This document shows, piece after piece, positions 16,062 to 24,863 of a DNA stretch of 38,920 nucleotides (positions are counted from its first letter, which is position 1; the number at the start of each line of letters is the position of its first letter). The translations under genes and the position numbers were made by a program. Location of the stretch: NCBI RefSeq assembly GCF_005889715.1, contig NZ_VCKW01000053.1, positions 1 to 38,920 of the forward strand, written 5' to 3'. Origin of the DNA: Actinomadura soli (GTDB taxonomy: Bacteria; Actinomycetota; Actinomycetes; Streptosporangiales; Streptosporangiaceae). A model generated the notes under the pieces. It was not told the DNA's origin and searched no databases. It worked only from the letters and a program-made list of their open reading frames with translations.

Positions 16062-17557
16062 ACGTGCTCTCCCTGGTGATCTTCCTTCCGCTCGCCGTCG
16101 GGCTCGGGCTCTACGCGGTGCCGCGGCTCGGCGCCCGCGCGGTGACCTGGACGTGGATCGCCGCGTGCGCCGTCGACCTCGCCCTGGTCGCCGCCATGTG
16201 GATCGGGCACGGCACGGACGGCGGGATCTCCTACGAGACGGACGCGCGCTGGATTCCGTCCGTCCGCGCCGGATACCACATCGGCGTCGACGGCCTGTCG
16301 CTGCCGCTGCTGGCGCTGACCTCCCTGCTGTTCCTGGCCTGCGCGATCTACTCGCTGCGCCAGGAACGGCAGGTGCGGGCCTTCGCCGCGCTCTTCCTGT
16401 TCCTGCAGACGGTCTCCCTCGGCCTGTTCGCGGCCCTGGACCTTCTGCTGTTCTTCGTCTTCTTCGACCTGTCGATCGTCGGGATGTACTTCGTCATCGC
16501 CGGATGGGGGCACGGCGACAGGACGCGGTCGGCGCTGAAGTTCTTCCTCTACACCTTCCTCGGCTCCCTGGTCCTGCTGCTGGGGTTCATCGGGCTCTAC
16601 CTGGGGGCCGAGCCGCACACCTTCGACATGGTGGAGCTGACCCGGACGCCGCCGCTGGCCGGGTCGGCGGGGCTCGCCGGGCTCGTCCTGCTGGCGATCG
16701 GCACCGGCCTCGCCATCAAGACGCCGACCGTCCCGTTCCACACCTGGCTGCCGCCCGCGCACACCGACGCGCCCGCCGCGGGCTCGGCGATCCTGGCGGG
16801 GATCCTGCTGAAGATGGGCACGTACGGTTTCGTCCGCATCGCGATGCCCATGCTCCCGGACGCGTGGCGCCGCTACGCCTGGGTCATCATCATCGTGGGC
16901 GTGATCAGCGTCCTGTACGGGGCGCTGGTGGCGTACGCCCAGGAGGACCTCAAGCGCCTGGTCGCCTACACCTCGGTCAACCACATGGGGTACATCATCG
17001 TGGCGCTCGGCGCCGCCGGCGCGGCCGGCGACCAGGCCGCCCGGCGGCTGGCGGTGACCGGCGCGGTCACCCAGATGGTGAGCCACGGGCTGATCACCGG
17101 CGCTCTGTTCCTGCTCGCCGGCGTGCTCTACGGGCGGGCGGGCACCTACGACATGGGACGCTTCGGCGGGCTCGCCGGGCGTGCCCCGGTCTTCTCCGCG
17201 CTCGTCGCGGCCGGCGCGTTCGCCTCCCTCGGGCTGCCGGGCTTCTCCGGCTTCATCGCCGAGTTCCAGATCTTCACCGGTGTGATCGGCAGCGGCGGCG
17301 CCGGTCTGGCCGTCGTCGGCGCGCTGGCGATCGTGGGCATCCTCATCACCGCCGCGCTGTTCCTTCGCCTGCTGCACCGCGCCGTCCTGGGCCCGCCGGG
17401 CGAGTTGACCGCGCGGGTCACCGACCTGCGTCCCAGTGAGGCCGGCGCGATCGTCCCGCTGCTGCTGCTCGCGGTGGTCATCGGAGTCGCGCCCCGGCTC
17501 CTGCTGGACGTGATCGAGCCGATCTCGGCGACGGTGGTCTCGCTGGTGGCGCGATGA
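16058..17557 (+). CDS. nuoM: NADH-quinone oxidoreductase subunit M-like antiporter subunit
   Basis: 499 residues from the GTG at 16058, overlapping the nuoL stop by four bases; the frame stays open upstream but that part is antisense-like to nuoL coding and not used. Motifs: HIGVDGLSLPLLAL, the helix-7 segment IKTPTVPFHTWLPPAHTDAP, LLKMGTYGFVR, and AQEDLKRLVAYTSVNHMGY. In helix 5 the normally invariant Glu is Asp137 (FFVFFDLSIVGMYF, codon at 16466). This keeps the charge with a shorter side chain. The other Lys residues of the half-channels are present. It overlaps nuoN by ATGA. Confidence 0.93.
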   Translation: MNVLSLVIFLPLAVGLGLYAVPRLGARAVTWTWIAACAVDLALVAAMWIGHGTDGGISYETDARWIPSVRAGYHIGVDGLSLPLLALTSLLFLACAIYSLRQERQVRAFAALFLFLQTVSLGLFAALDLLLFFVFFDLSIVGMYFVIAGWGHGDRTRSALKFFLYTFLGSLVLLLGFIGLYLGAEPHTFDMVELTRTPPLAGSAGLAGLVLLAIGTGLAIKTPTVPFHTWLPPAHTDAPAAGSAILAGILLKMGTYGFVRIAMPMLPDAWRRYAWVIIIVGVISVLYGALVAYAQEDLKRLVAYTSVNHMGYIIVALGAAGAAGDQAARRLAVTGAVTQMVSHGLITGALFLLAGVLYGRAGTYDMGRFGGLAGRAPVFSALVAAGAFASLGLPGFSGFIAEFQIFTGVIGSGGAGLAVVGALAIVGILITAALFLRLLHRAVLGPPGELTARVTDLRPSEAGAIVPLLLLAVVIGVAPRLLLDVIEPISATVVSLVAR

Positions 17558-18939
17558 TGCGCGAGAACCCGGCGGATCTCCTGCCGGAGCTGCTCGTCCT
17601 CGGCGCGGCGGTGATGGGGCTCCTGGCCGGGTCGTTCCTGCCGCGGGCACGGCAGTGGATCGTGGGGCTGCTCTGCGCGATCGGGCTGGCCGGGGGCCTG
17701 GTCGCGGCGGCCTTCGCCGCCCGCCGGACGGACCTGATGACCTTCGACGCGTTCATGCTCGACCCCGTCACCCACGTGACGCGGGTCGTGGTGCTGGCGG
17801 CGACGCTGCTGGTCATCGTGCTCGCGATGAGCCCGATGCGCGGTCATCGCAGGGAGAGCGAGTTCTACGTCCTCATCCTGCTGGCGGCGCTCGGCACGAT
17901 CGCGCTCGGCGCCACGTCCGACCTGCTGGTGCTGGTGGCGGCCTATCTGCTGGCCAGCATCCCCGGGTACGCGCTCGCGGGATTCGGGAAGGACGCGCCG
18001 GGCACCGAGGCGGCGCTCAAGTACTTCCTCATGGGTGCCTTCCTGGGCATCCTCATGCTGACGGGGGTCACCCTGCTGTACGGGCTCGGGCGCGGCACGT
18101 CCTACGAGATGCTCCGCGCCGAGCTCGGGACGGCCCCGGACGGCGCGGTCACCGTGGGTGTGGTGCTGCTGCTGGCCGGGCTGCTGTTCAAGGCGGGTGC
18201 CGTGCCGGCGCACTTCTGGGTCCCGGACGTCACCGAGGGCGCTCCCCCGGTCGTCGCGGCGTTCGTCACGACCGTCCCGAAGATCGGGGCGTTCGCCGCC
18301 CTCTACCGCTTCGCGGCCGAGGCCCTTCCGCCGGGCGCGGGCGACTGGCCGCCGCTCATCGCGATCATCGCGACGGCGACCATGACGCTGGGCAACCTCG
18401 CCGCGTTCGCGCAGGACAACGTCCGGCGGCTGCTCGCCTACTCGACCGTCAGCCAGGCCGGGTACCTGCTGGTCCCGATCGCGGTGGCCGGGCGCACCGA
18501 CCTCGCCGAACCCGCCCTGCTGTTCTATCTCGCCGCCTACGCCGTCACCAATGTCGGCGCGTTCGCCGTGGTCATCGCCGTCGGCCGCGACGATCTGGCC
18601 GCCTACGGCGCGCTCGTGCGACGCTCGCGGCTCCTGGCGATCTCCCTGGTCATCTGCCTGCTCGGCCTGGTCGGGACCCCGCCCGCCGCCGTGTTCGTCG
18701 GCAAGCTGCTGATGTTCGGGGCGGCGCTGGACGGCCGGTACGCGTGGCTCGCGGTCGTCGCCGCCGTGAACTCCGTCGCCAGCGTCTTCTACTACCTGCG
18801 CTGGATCGTGCCCGCGTTCACCGGGGACGCCGAACAGGGCCGGGGCCTGGACCGCGTCGCCCAATGGACGGCCTGCCTGGCGGCCGCGGGGTCGCTCGCC
18901 CTCGGCGTCGGCAGCGGCGTCGCCCTCACCATCGGCTGA
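17554..18939 (+). CDS. nuoN: NADH-quinone oxidoreductase subunit N-like antiporter subunit
   Basis: 461 residues, ATG at 17554 inside the nuoM stop overlap. Family motifs: EAALKYFLMGAFLGILML, LLFKAGAVPAHFWVPDVTEGAPPVVAAFV, KIGAFAALYRF, and NVRRLLAYSTVSQAGYLL, so the channel Lys residues are retained. The helix-5 segment reads DLLVLVAAYLLASIPGY. Where other NuoN proteins have Glu, nine residues after the conserved Asp, this one has Leu132 (codon 17947). Loss of that Glu should impair or change proton pumping by this subunit. It is the last gene of the operon and is followed by a hairpin at 18970-18996. Confidence 0.93.
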   Translation: MMRENPADLLPELLVLGAAVMGLLAGSFLPRARQWIVGLLCAIGLAGGLVAAAFAARRTDLMTFDAFMLDPVTHVTRVVVLAATLLVIVLAMSPMRGHRRESEFYVLILLAALGTIALGATSDLLVLVAAYLLASIPGYALAGFGKDAPGTEAALKYFLMGAFLGILMLTGVTLLYGLGRGTSYEMLRAELGTAPDGAVTVGVVLLLAGLLFKAGAVPAHFWVPDVTEGAPPVVAAFVTTVPKIGAFAALYRFAAEALPPGAGDWPPLIAIIATATMTLGNLAAFAQDNVRRLLAYSTVSQAGYLLVPIAVAGRTDLAEPALLFYLAAYAVTNVGAFAVVIAVGRDDLAAYGALVRRSRLLAISLVICLLGLVGTPPAAVFVGKLLMFGAALDGRYAWLAVVAAVNSVASVFYYLRWIVPAFTGDAEQGRGLDRVAQWTACLAAAGSLALGVGSGVALTIG

Positions 18940-18969
18940 AGGAAGCGGCCCGGCCGCTGACAGGGCCGT

Positions 18970-18996
18970 GCCGCCCGGGTCGGGGACCCGGGCGGC
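18970..18996. terminator. Hairpin terminator after nuoN
   Basis: 11-bp perfect stem (18970-18980 with 18986-18996) and a 5-nt CGGGG loop, 30 bases past the nuoN stop. It also faces the end of the leftward MFS pseudogene, so it can act for both directions. Confidence 0.75.
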
Positions 18997-19013
18997 GGCC
19001 TCGGTACAGCCGA

Positions 19014-19920
19014 TCATGCCTGGATCCTCTCCTTGGCGGGCTCGCCGGTCTTTCCACCGACGGCGGGGGTCCGCAGTGTGACCAGGGCGAGGCCCGCGCC
19101 CGCCAGGGCGACGACTGCGGCGCCGATGAATGCGGCCTGGAAACCGCCGGTCAGGCTGGGCAGGTCACCCAGCTTGTCCGCGCCCTGCGAGGTGGCGATG
19201 GCGGTCATCGCCGCCAGCCCGATCGCCGAACCGACCTGGTAGGTGGTGTTGACGATCCCGGACGCCAGACCGCCCTGCTCGGGGGCCACCCCGCCGAGCG
19301 CCGCCATGGTGGCGGGGATGAACACCAGCGACATGCGACCGCGGAGATCAGCGACCCGGGCAGCACGTCGGTGACGAAGCTCCCGCCCGCGTCAATCGTC
19401 GACAGGACCGACAGGCCCGCGGCGAGGACGACGAGTCCGGTGACGATGAGCGGCTTGGTGCCGAACCGGGCGATGAGCCGTCCGGTGACGCCCACCATCA
19501 GCACCATCATCAGCGCCGTCATCGGAAGGAGCGCCGCGCCGCTCGGGAACGCGTCGTACCCCAGGACCTGCTGGAGGTAGAGGTTGAGGAAGTACCACAT
19601 CGGGATCCACGCGGCGCCCAGCAGCGTCATCGCCAGGTTGGCGCCGGCGAGGTTCGGGGTGCGCCACACCGACAGCGGCATGAGCGGGCCGCGGGAGATC
19701 CGCTGGACGGCGACGAACGCGGCCAGCAGCAGGACGGCGCCGCCGAGCTGCAGGGCGGTCGCCGGAGCGTCCCAGCCGCGCTCGGGCGCCTGGACGATCG
19801 CGTACACGGCGAGGCCGAGCCCGCCCGTGACGGAGAGCGCGCCCAGCACGTCCAGCCCGGTGCGGCGTCCGGGGACGTCGGGCAGGACGGCCGGAACCAG
19901 CGCCAGCGTGAGCAGGCCAT
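19014..19920 (-). pseudogene. Truncated and frameshifted MFS drug transporter (EmrB/QacA type)
   Basis: Only the C-terminal half is present. From the junction at about 19920 the minus strand reads GLLTLALVPAVLPDVPGRR, then helices such as LDVLGALSVTGGLGLAVYAI, FLNLYLQQVLGYDAFPSG and RFGTKPLIVTGLVVLAAGL. These match the second half of 14-helix DHA2 drug exporters. Near 19335 a one-base shift breaks the frame between LPGSLISAV and MSLVFIPATMAALGGVAPEQ. The conserved MFS C-terminal motif GLASGIVNTTYQVGSAIG follows in the new frame. The N-terminal half, start codon and promoter are missing because the sequence switches directly into an opposite-strand DUF305 fragment. It cannot make a working transporter. 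Confidence 0.85.
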
Positions 19921-20353
19921 GATCCCGCATCACCGCCAGGCGATCGAGATGGCCGGTCTCGCCGCGACCCGCGCCGCGTCCCCCGAGGTGAGGAAACTCG
20001 GTGCGGAGATCAAAAAGGCCCAGGGCCCGGAGATCGAGCAGCTCACCACCTGGCTGACCGGCTGGGGGGCACCGGTGCCCTCGCCCCGGACGGACGGAAC
20101 GGGCCACATGGGCCACGGCGGCATGGAAGGCATGATGACCGGCGAGGAGATGAAGGAGCTGGAAGGCGCCAAGGGCGCGTCCTTCGACAAGACCTTCCTG
20201 GAAATGATGATCAGGCATCACCAGGGCGCCGTGGCGATGGCCGGGACCGAGCAATCCTCCGGGCGTTTCCCCGGCGCCACGAAGATGGCGGGGGACATCG
20301 TCGCCGCGCAGTCCGCCGAGATCACCAAGATGCGCGACCTGCTCAAGCAGTAG
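19919..20353 (+). pseudogene. DUF305 gene fragment lacking its signal peptide
   Basis: 144 residues from the internal Met of the family motif MIPHHRQAIEMAGLAA. Typical DUF305 lipoproteins have a signal peptide, lipobox and Asp-x-x-Phe-x-x-Met before this point, all absent here. The rest is intact: a Met/His-rich middle (HMGHGGMEGMM) and the second helix TFLEMMIRHHQGAVAMA. There is no ribosome binding site. The 5' end coincides with the 5' end of the opposite-strand MFS remnant, which marks a deletion junction. It is a paralogue of the gene at 1-595. A cytosolic product could in theory still be made, but the usual location would be lost. Confidence 0.75.
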
Positions 20354-20626
20354 CACCGCGCCGCGATTCGCGAACGGGCGGTGCCGCGCGCCCCGCCCGT
20401 TCGCCCACCGCACACCCGCCCATCCCGAATGGCGCGTACGGCCCAGGCTGCGCTTCTCTCACTGACCTATAAACGCTGCCGCCTGTCACCTAAGCGAAGC
20501 CACTTCCGGCGCTCTATGTTGAAGGTATTAACAGTGAAAAACCCGGGCCCACTGAAAGGGTCTCAGAAGTTGGCCGGCGGTCTATTTTAAGGGAGCCTTT
20601 ACGTAGACCCCCACACAGGAGCCGTG
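20354..20626. other. Promoter region of the secreted protease
   Basis: After a GC-rich start, bases 20450-20620 are distinctly AT-richer than neighbours, with TTGAAGGTATTAACAGTG near 20519-20536 as a possible promoter core. No gene is seen. Confidence 0.35.
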
Positions 20627-21343
20627 ATGTCCCCCCGACGCGCCGGCATCTTGGTAGGTGCTGTTCTCGTCCTGCTTTTCGGGACGGTCCTCCCCGCCAC
20701 AGCCGCCGATCAACCGAGCAGTTCTCCGGCCACCCTGGCCGGGCCGCCGATCATCGGCGGCTCTTTCGTCACCGACGCCGAGGCCCCGTGGGCCGCCTCG
20801 ATCTATCGCAGCAGCGGATCGTTCACCTGCTCCGGCACCGTCATCGCCCCGACCTGGGTGCTGACCGCCCGGCACTGTGTCAGCAGCGGCATCAGCGTCC
20901 GGGTCGGCAGCGTCTACCGGGGGCGCGCCACCGCGGTCGCCGTCAGCAACTACCAGGTGGCGCCGCAGGGCGACCTCGCCCTGGTGCGGCTGTCCAGCGC
21001 GCACAACACGACCTTCTCCCAGCTCGCCGACGCCAACCCGCCGACCGGCTCGACCAACCAGATCTGCGGCTGGGGCTACACCAGCTACAACGGCCCGGTC
21101 TCGGAACAGCTCAAGTGCGCCGACGTCCGTGTCACGTCCACGTCGTGCCGCGACTATCACAGCGGCCAGGCGATCTGCAGCAGCAGGATCACCGGCAACG
21201 CCTGGAGCGGCGACTCCGGCGGCCCGCAGCGCTACAACGGCCAGCAGGTAGGCGTCGCCTCCACGGCCGACGGACGGTCGACGCAGACCTACGGGAGCGT
21301 CCCCGCCAACCGCTCCTGGATCCGTTCGGTGGCCGGCGTCTGA
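20627..21343 (+). CDS. Secreted trypsin-like serine protease (S1A)
   Basis: 238 residues. The ATG at 20627 is preferred over the adjacent GTG because AGGAG lies five bases before it. A signal peptide covers residues 1-27 (ending ATAADQ). A short propeptide leads to the mature N-terminus IIGGS at 42-46. The catalytic triad is visible: His83 in TARHC, Asp116 in GDLALVRL and Ser197 in GDSGGP. Several Cys pairs match trypsin-type disulfides. The protein is exported and probably activated by cleavage before IIGG. The residue at the base of the S1 pocket, six before Ser197, is in the segment SRITGNAWSG and not the Asp of trypsin, so specificity may not be tryptic. It is monocistronic, with a strong terminator 7 bases after the stop. 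Confidence 0.93.
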   Translation: MSPRRAGILVGAVLVLLFGTVLPATAADQPSSSPATLAGPPIIGGSFVTDAEAPWAASIYRSSGSFTCSGTVIAPTWVLTARHCVSSGISVRVGSVYRGRATAVAVSNYQVAPQGDLALVRLSSAHNTTFSQLADANPPTGSTNQICGWGYTSYNGPVSEQLKCADVRVTSTSCRDYHSGQAICSSRITGNAWSGDSGGPQRYNGQQVGVASTADGRSTQTYGSVPANRSWIRSVAGV

Positions 21344-21350
21344 CCAGCCG

Positions 21351-21384
21351 AAACGCCCGGCCGGAGCCCCCCGGCCGGGCGTTT
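21351..21384 (+). terminator. 14-bp perfect hairpin terminator after the protease
   Basis: 21351-21364 (AAACGCCCGGCCGG) pairs exactly with 21371-21384, loop AGCCCC. The stem ends in GTTT followed by CC, like a short U-tract. It is well placed 7 bases after the stop. Confidence 0.85.
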
Positions 21385-21424
21385 CCTCATGCCGGGCGCA
21401 CCGTGTCGGACACCGGCAGGTGGG

Positions 21425-21512
21425 TCAGCCGAATTCCAGTTGAGTGTCGATCGGGATGCCACCCGCGAGGGAACGGGCGACCGGGCAGCGTTGGGTGTGG
21501 CGGTCGTGCTGA
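21425..21512 (-). pseudogene. C-terminal remnant of an OsmC family gene
   Basis: The minus strand ends HTQRCPVARSLAGGIPIDTQ and then three residues to a stop. This matches the OsmC/Ohr C-terminal pattern His...Cys-Pro-Val/Ile-Ala/Ser with the resolving Cys. Upstream of about 21512 homology ends abruptly. OsmC proteins are thiol peroxidases for organic hydroperoxides; the peroxidatic Cys would be in the missing part, so this is a relic. Confidence 0.55.
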
Positions 21513-21521
21513 CCGAGAACG

Positions 21522-21787
21522 GCATGGAGTTCATGCCGGACCACCCCGTCGAAGGGTTCGCGCACGAGCCGTACACGGTGGCGCGCTACTACCGGGGCCC
21601 CGATTTCGGCCGCTCCATTCTGCGGGTGCTGCGGAAGGCGTTCGACGCGCAGCTCGCGGCGGGCCGCATCACGCTGTCGCTGAAAACAAGGCTCACCGGG
21701 CACACCGTTCCCGGCTGCTCGAACCAGGATCACGGGCCTGGTGCATCCGGGTCCGCGGGATCGCTGGCGGGCAGCCGGGTCACGTAG
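21522..21787 (+). pseudogene. Fragment of an unrecognised gene, weakly Deltex-C-terminus-like
   Basis: The plus-strand frame from the ATG at 21522 reads convincingly like protein for about 60 codons: HPVEGFAHEPYTVARYYRGP then RSILRVLRKAFDAQLAAGRI. It then degrades into the antisense of the ferritin-like gene. The pattern His-Pro...Tyr...Arg...Tyr...Gly...Val-Leu-x-x-x-x-Lys-Ala-Phe-Asp-x-x-Leu resembles the Deltex C-terminal domain of ubiquitin ligases, but the match is short and could be chance. There is no ribosome binding site or terminator. It abuts the OsmC remnant, so it is probably another broken gene. Confidence 0.35.
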
Positions 21788-22317
21788 GGGGACCGGCCGC
21801 GGAATCCGCGCTGGAAGCGGGGCGGTGGGCCCGTCCCGAGGAACTCGTAGAACCAAGCCTCGTGCTCGCTCTCCTCGAAGAGGATCGCTTGGGCGAGGTC
21901 GTAGGTGCGAAGGTCTTTGTCTTCGGTGAGTTCGCAGAGGTGGGTGTAAATTCGTGTCGCTCTCCTGGTGGAGTCGATGAGTGCGGTCACCAGCGCGTCC
22001 GGGCTGTCACCGATGCCGTCCGGCAAATTCTCGTCCGCGAGGTCGGTGGCCGCGAAATGGCCGAGGTCGTCCGGCAGGCGGCCGTCCAGTTCGTAGATCC
22101 GGGTCACCAGGACGTCGAAATGATTGTGGTGTTCGGCGCGAACGTCCATGAGCAGCTCCTGCAGGCGCGCGCCCATCAAAGTGGCCAAGCCGGCATGCAG
22201 GATCGTGTAGCGGTAATGTGCGGCCAGTTTCGCTCGGGCGGCCGCCGTCAGTCTCTGGATCAGGACGTCCACGTCGACACCGGCACGCTCGACGAGTTCC
22301 CGTGCGATTCCGCTCAT
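21730..22317 (-). CDS. Ferritin-like / Dps-like protein
   Basis: 195 residues. The ATG at 22317 has AAGGGA about nine bases upstream. The protein is almost all helical. The second helix carries AEHHNHFDVLVTRIYELDG (Glu62, His63), and the fourth carries FEESEHEAWFYEFLG (Glu148, Glu149, Glu151, His152), the ExxH-type iron ligands of ferritin-like four-helix bundles. The first helix reads TAAARAKLAAHYRYTILHAG, where the usual first Glu is not obvious. It resembles Dps-like or bacterioferritin-like stress proteins that oxidise and store iron using peroxide. The C-terminal tail is Pro/Asp-rich. It is downstream of the MIP channel gene on the same strand, 34 bases apart, so the two may be co-transcribed. 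Confidence 0.75.
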   Translation of the reverse strand: MSGIARELVERAGVDVDVLIQRLTAAARAKLAAHYRYTILHAGLATLMGARLQELLMDVRAEHHNHFDVLVTRIYELDGRLPDDLGHFAATDLADENLPDGIGDSPDALVTALIDSTRRATRIYTHLCELTEDKDLRTYDLAQAILFEESEHEAWFYEFLGTGPPPRFQRGFRGRSPYVTRLPASDPADPDAPGP

Positions 22318-22351
22318 GCGTCGGTTCCCTTCGCGAGGCGGCCACGCCCCG

Positions 22352-23258
<907 letters not shown>

Positions 23259-23341
23259 CGCGTTGCCTGGTGCGCCGCCTCGGGTGGACGTCATCTCTTC
23301 GTAAGGACCGGCGGCCCGCGCGGGCCGTTAGCGTGACCGGC

Positions 23342-23899
23342 ATGAAGAAGGTGCTGGCGATCGTGATCAGTGCGGTGGCGCTCATGGCCGGCTGCGGGGG
23401 CGGCGGCGATGGGACGAGCGCCGTCGAACCGACGGGCGCCGCGTCCCGGAGTGCCGCCGCGAAGAGTCCCGGTGGAGCAGGTCAGGACGCGCCTCGGCCG
23501 TTGCGCTTCGAAGGCGAGACGTTGGACGGTGGCGCCTTCGACGGCACAAGTCTCGCGGGCAAGCCGGTGGTGTTCTGGTTCTGGGCGCCCTGGTGCCCCA
23601 AATGCCTCGCCGAAGGCCCCGATGTGGCCAAGGCCGCCGGGAAGTACAAAGGCAGCGTGTCCTTCGTCGGAATCGGAGGGCTGGAGAAGGACAAGGGCCG
23701 GCTGCGCGACTTCGTCTCCCGGACGGGCACCGGAAGCCTCACCCACCTGGACGACCGGACCGGCAGGCTGTACTCCCATTTCAAGGTGACCTCGCAGTCG
23801 TCGTTCGTGTTCATGGCACCCGACGGGGCGACGAGCAACGCCTCCGGGCCGCTCGGGGAGTCCGAGCTGAACCGGCACGTCGGCAAGCTCCTCGGCTGA
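23342..23899 (+). CDS. TlpA/DsbE-like thioredoxin lipoprotein
   Basis: 185 residues. The ATG at 23342 gives a textbook lipoprotein signal: MKKVLAIVISAVALMAGC with lipobox Cys18. A flexible Ser/Gly/Ala linker follows. The thioredoxin-fold domain has the redox motif WAPWCPKC (Cys86, Cys89) and a cis-Pro region that appears changed (SQSSFVFMAPDG, where the residue before the conserved strand is Ser not Pro). This resembles mycobacterial MPT53/DsbF-type extracellular disulfide proteins. The next gene encodes a CcdA membrane reductase, so the pair probably passes reducing equivalents from the cytosol to this lipoprotein. Targets outside the cell are unknown. Confidence 0.85.
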   Translation: MKKVLAIVISAVALMAGCGGGGDGTSAVEPTGAASRSAAAKSPGGAGQDAPRPLRFEGETLDGGAFDGTSLAGKPVVFWFWAPWCPKCLAEGPDVAKAAGKYKGSVSFVGIGGLEKDKGRLRDFVSRTGTGSLTHLDDRTGRLYSHFKVTSQSSFVFMAPDGATSNASGPLGESELNRHVGKLLG

Positions 23900-23906
23900 C
23901 GCGCCG

Positions 23907-24797
23907 ATGGAGAGGATCTCCCTCGCGCTGGCCGCCGGGCTGGTCGCGGCGTTCAACCCGTGCGGCTTCGCGCTCCTGCCGTCCTACCTGACGCTGCTGA
24001 TCGCCGAACCCGGGGCGGGCGGCGGCTGGCGGGCGCTGCGGCTGTCGGCCGCGATGACCGCGGGGTTCGTCACCGTCTTCGGCGTGTTCGGCCTGCTGAT
24101 CTCGGCGTTGACGACCTCGATCCACCAGTACCTGCCCTGGCTCACCATCGTGGTGGGCCTGGCCTTGACCGGCCTCGGCGGCTGGCTGGTGACCGGGCGG
24201 GAACTGATGCTCCGCCTGCCGCGCCTCCAGGCGGGCGGGCTGTCGGGTTCGCTGGCGGGACTGTACGGATACGGCGCCTCGTACGCCGTCGCGTCCCTGT
24301 CGTGCACCATCGCGCCGTTCCTGGCCGTCACCGGACTGGTGTCCGACGGCACGGGCATCGTCGCCGGGCTGGCGGCGTTCGCCGCGTACGGCGCCGGAAT
24401 GGGCCTGGTCGTGGGGTTCCTGTCGATGCTGGTGGCGCTGGCGCACGACGCCGCGGTGGCGCGCGCCCGCCGGATCCTGCCGTACGTCTCTCGCGTCAGC
24501 GGCGTCCTGCTGCTCGTGGCCGGGCTCTACGTCGCCTACTACGGCTGGTACGAAACGCGTCTCAACGCGGGCGCGGCGGCCGACTCGCCCGTCGTCCGCA
24601 CGGCCACCGAAATCCAGGGCGCGCTGTCCACCTGGATCGATCAGCTCGGAATCTGCTGGACCGCCGCGGCCTTCGGCGGCCTGGCGGCCGGGACGGTGAC
24701 AGCACGCGGACTGTGGCGGCACCGGCGGCACCGGCGGCACAGCGCCACGCCCGGGCTGCGAGGACGCCCGATGTCGCGGCGAGACCGGGACGGATAA
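23907..24797 (+). CDS. CcdA family transmembrane thiol reductase
   Basis: 296 residues, ATG at 23907 only 7 bases after the thioredoxin stop, so co-transcribed. Six core membrane helices with the two redox Cys of CcdA: Cys19 in AFNPCGFALLPSYL and Cys133 in ASLSCTIAPFLA. These shuttle electrons from cytosolic thioredoxin to an outside acceptor, here most likely the neighbouring lipoprotein. A further hydrophobic helix lies near residues 240-258 (ICWTAAAFGGLAAGTV), and the C-terminal tail is very basic with repeated Arg-His. There are no cytochrome c maturation genes nearby, so a general disulfide role is more likely than haem attachment. Confidence 0.88.
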   Translation: MERISLALAAGLVAAFNPCGFALLPSYLTLLIAEPGAGGGWRALRLSAAMTAGFVTVFGVFGLLISALTTSIHQYLPWLTIVVGLALTGLGGWLVTGRELMLRLPRLQAGGLSGSLAGLYGYGASYAVASLSCTIAPFLAVTGLVSDGTGIVAGLAAFAAYGAGMGLVVGFLSMLVALAHDAAVARARRILPYVSRVSGVLLLVAGLYVAYYGWYETRLNAGAAADSPVVRTATEIQGALSTWIDQLGICWTAAAFGGLAAGTVTARGLWRHRRHRRHSATPGLRGRPMSRRDRDG

Positions 24798-24863
24798 CGC
24801 GGCAGGCGTTCCACCACCGGCGGGCAGCAGGGGCCGCCGTTCTGGCGCGACGTCCCCGACCGA

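Noticed and set aside
10743..18939. Treating the operon as an Mrp cation/proton antiporter
   Set aside because: NuoA, NuoH, NuoJ and a NuoB/D-like protein are present, MrpE, MrpF and MrpG are absent, and L, M and N are clearly Nuo-type.
17146..19017. 623-codon minus-strand frame opposite nuoM/nuoN
   Set aside because: Antisense of clear nuo genes, no domains, low-complexity polar composition.
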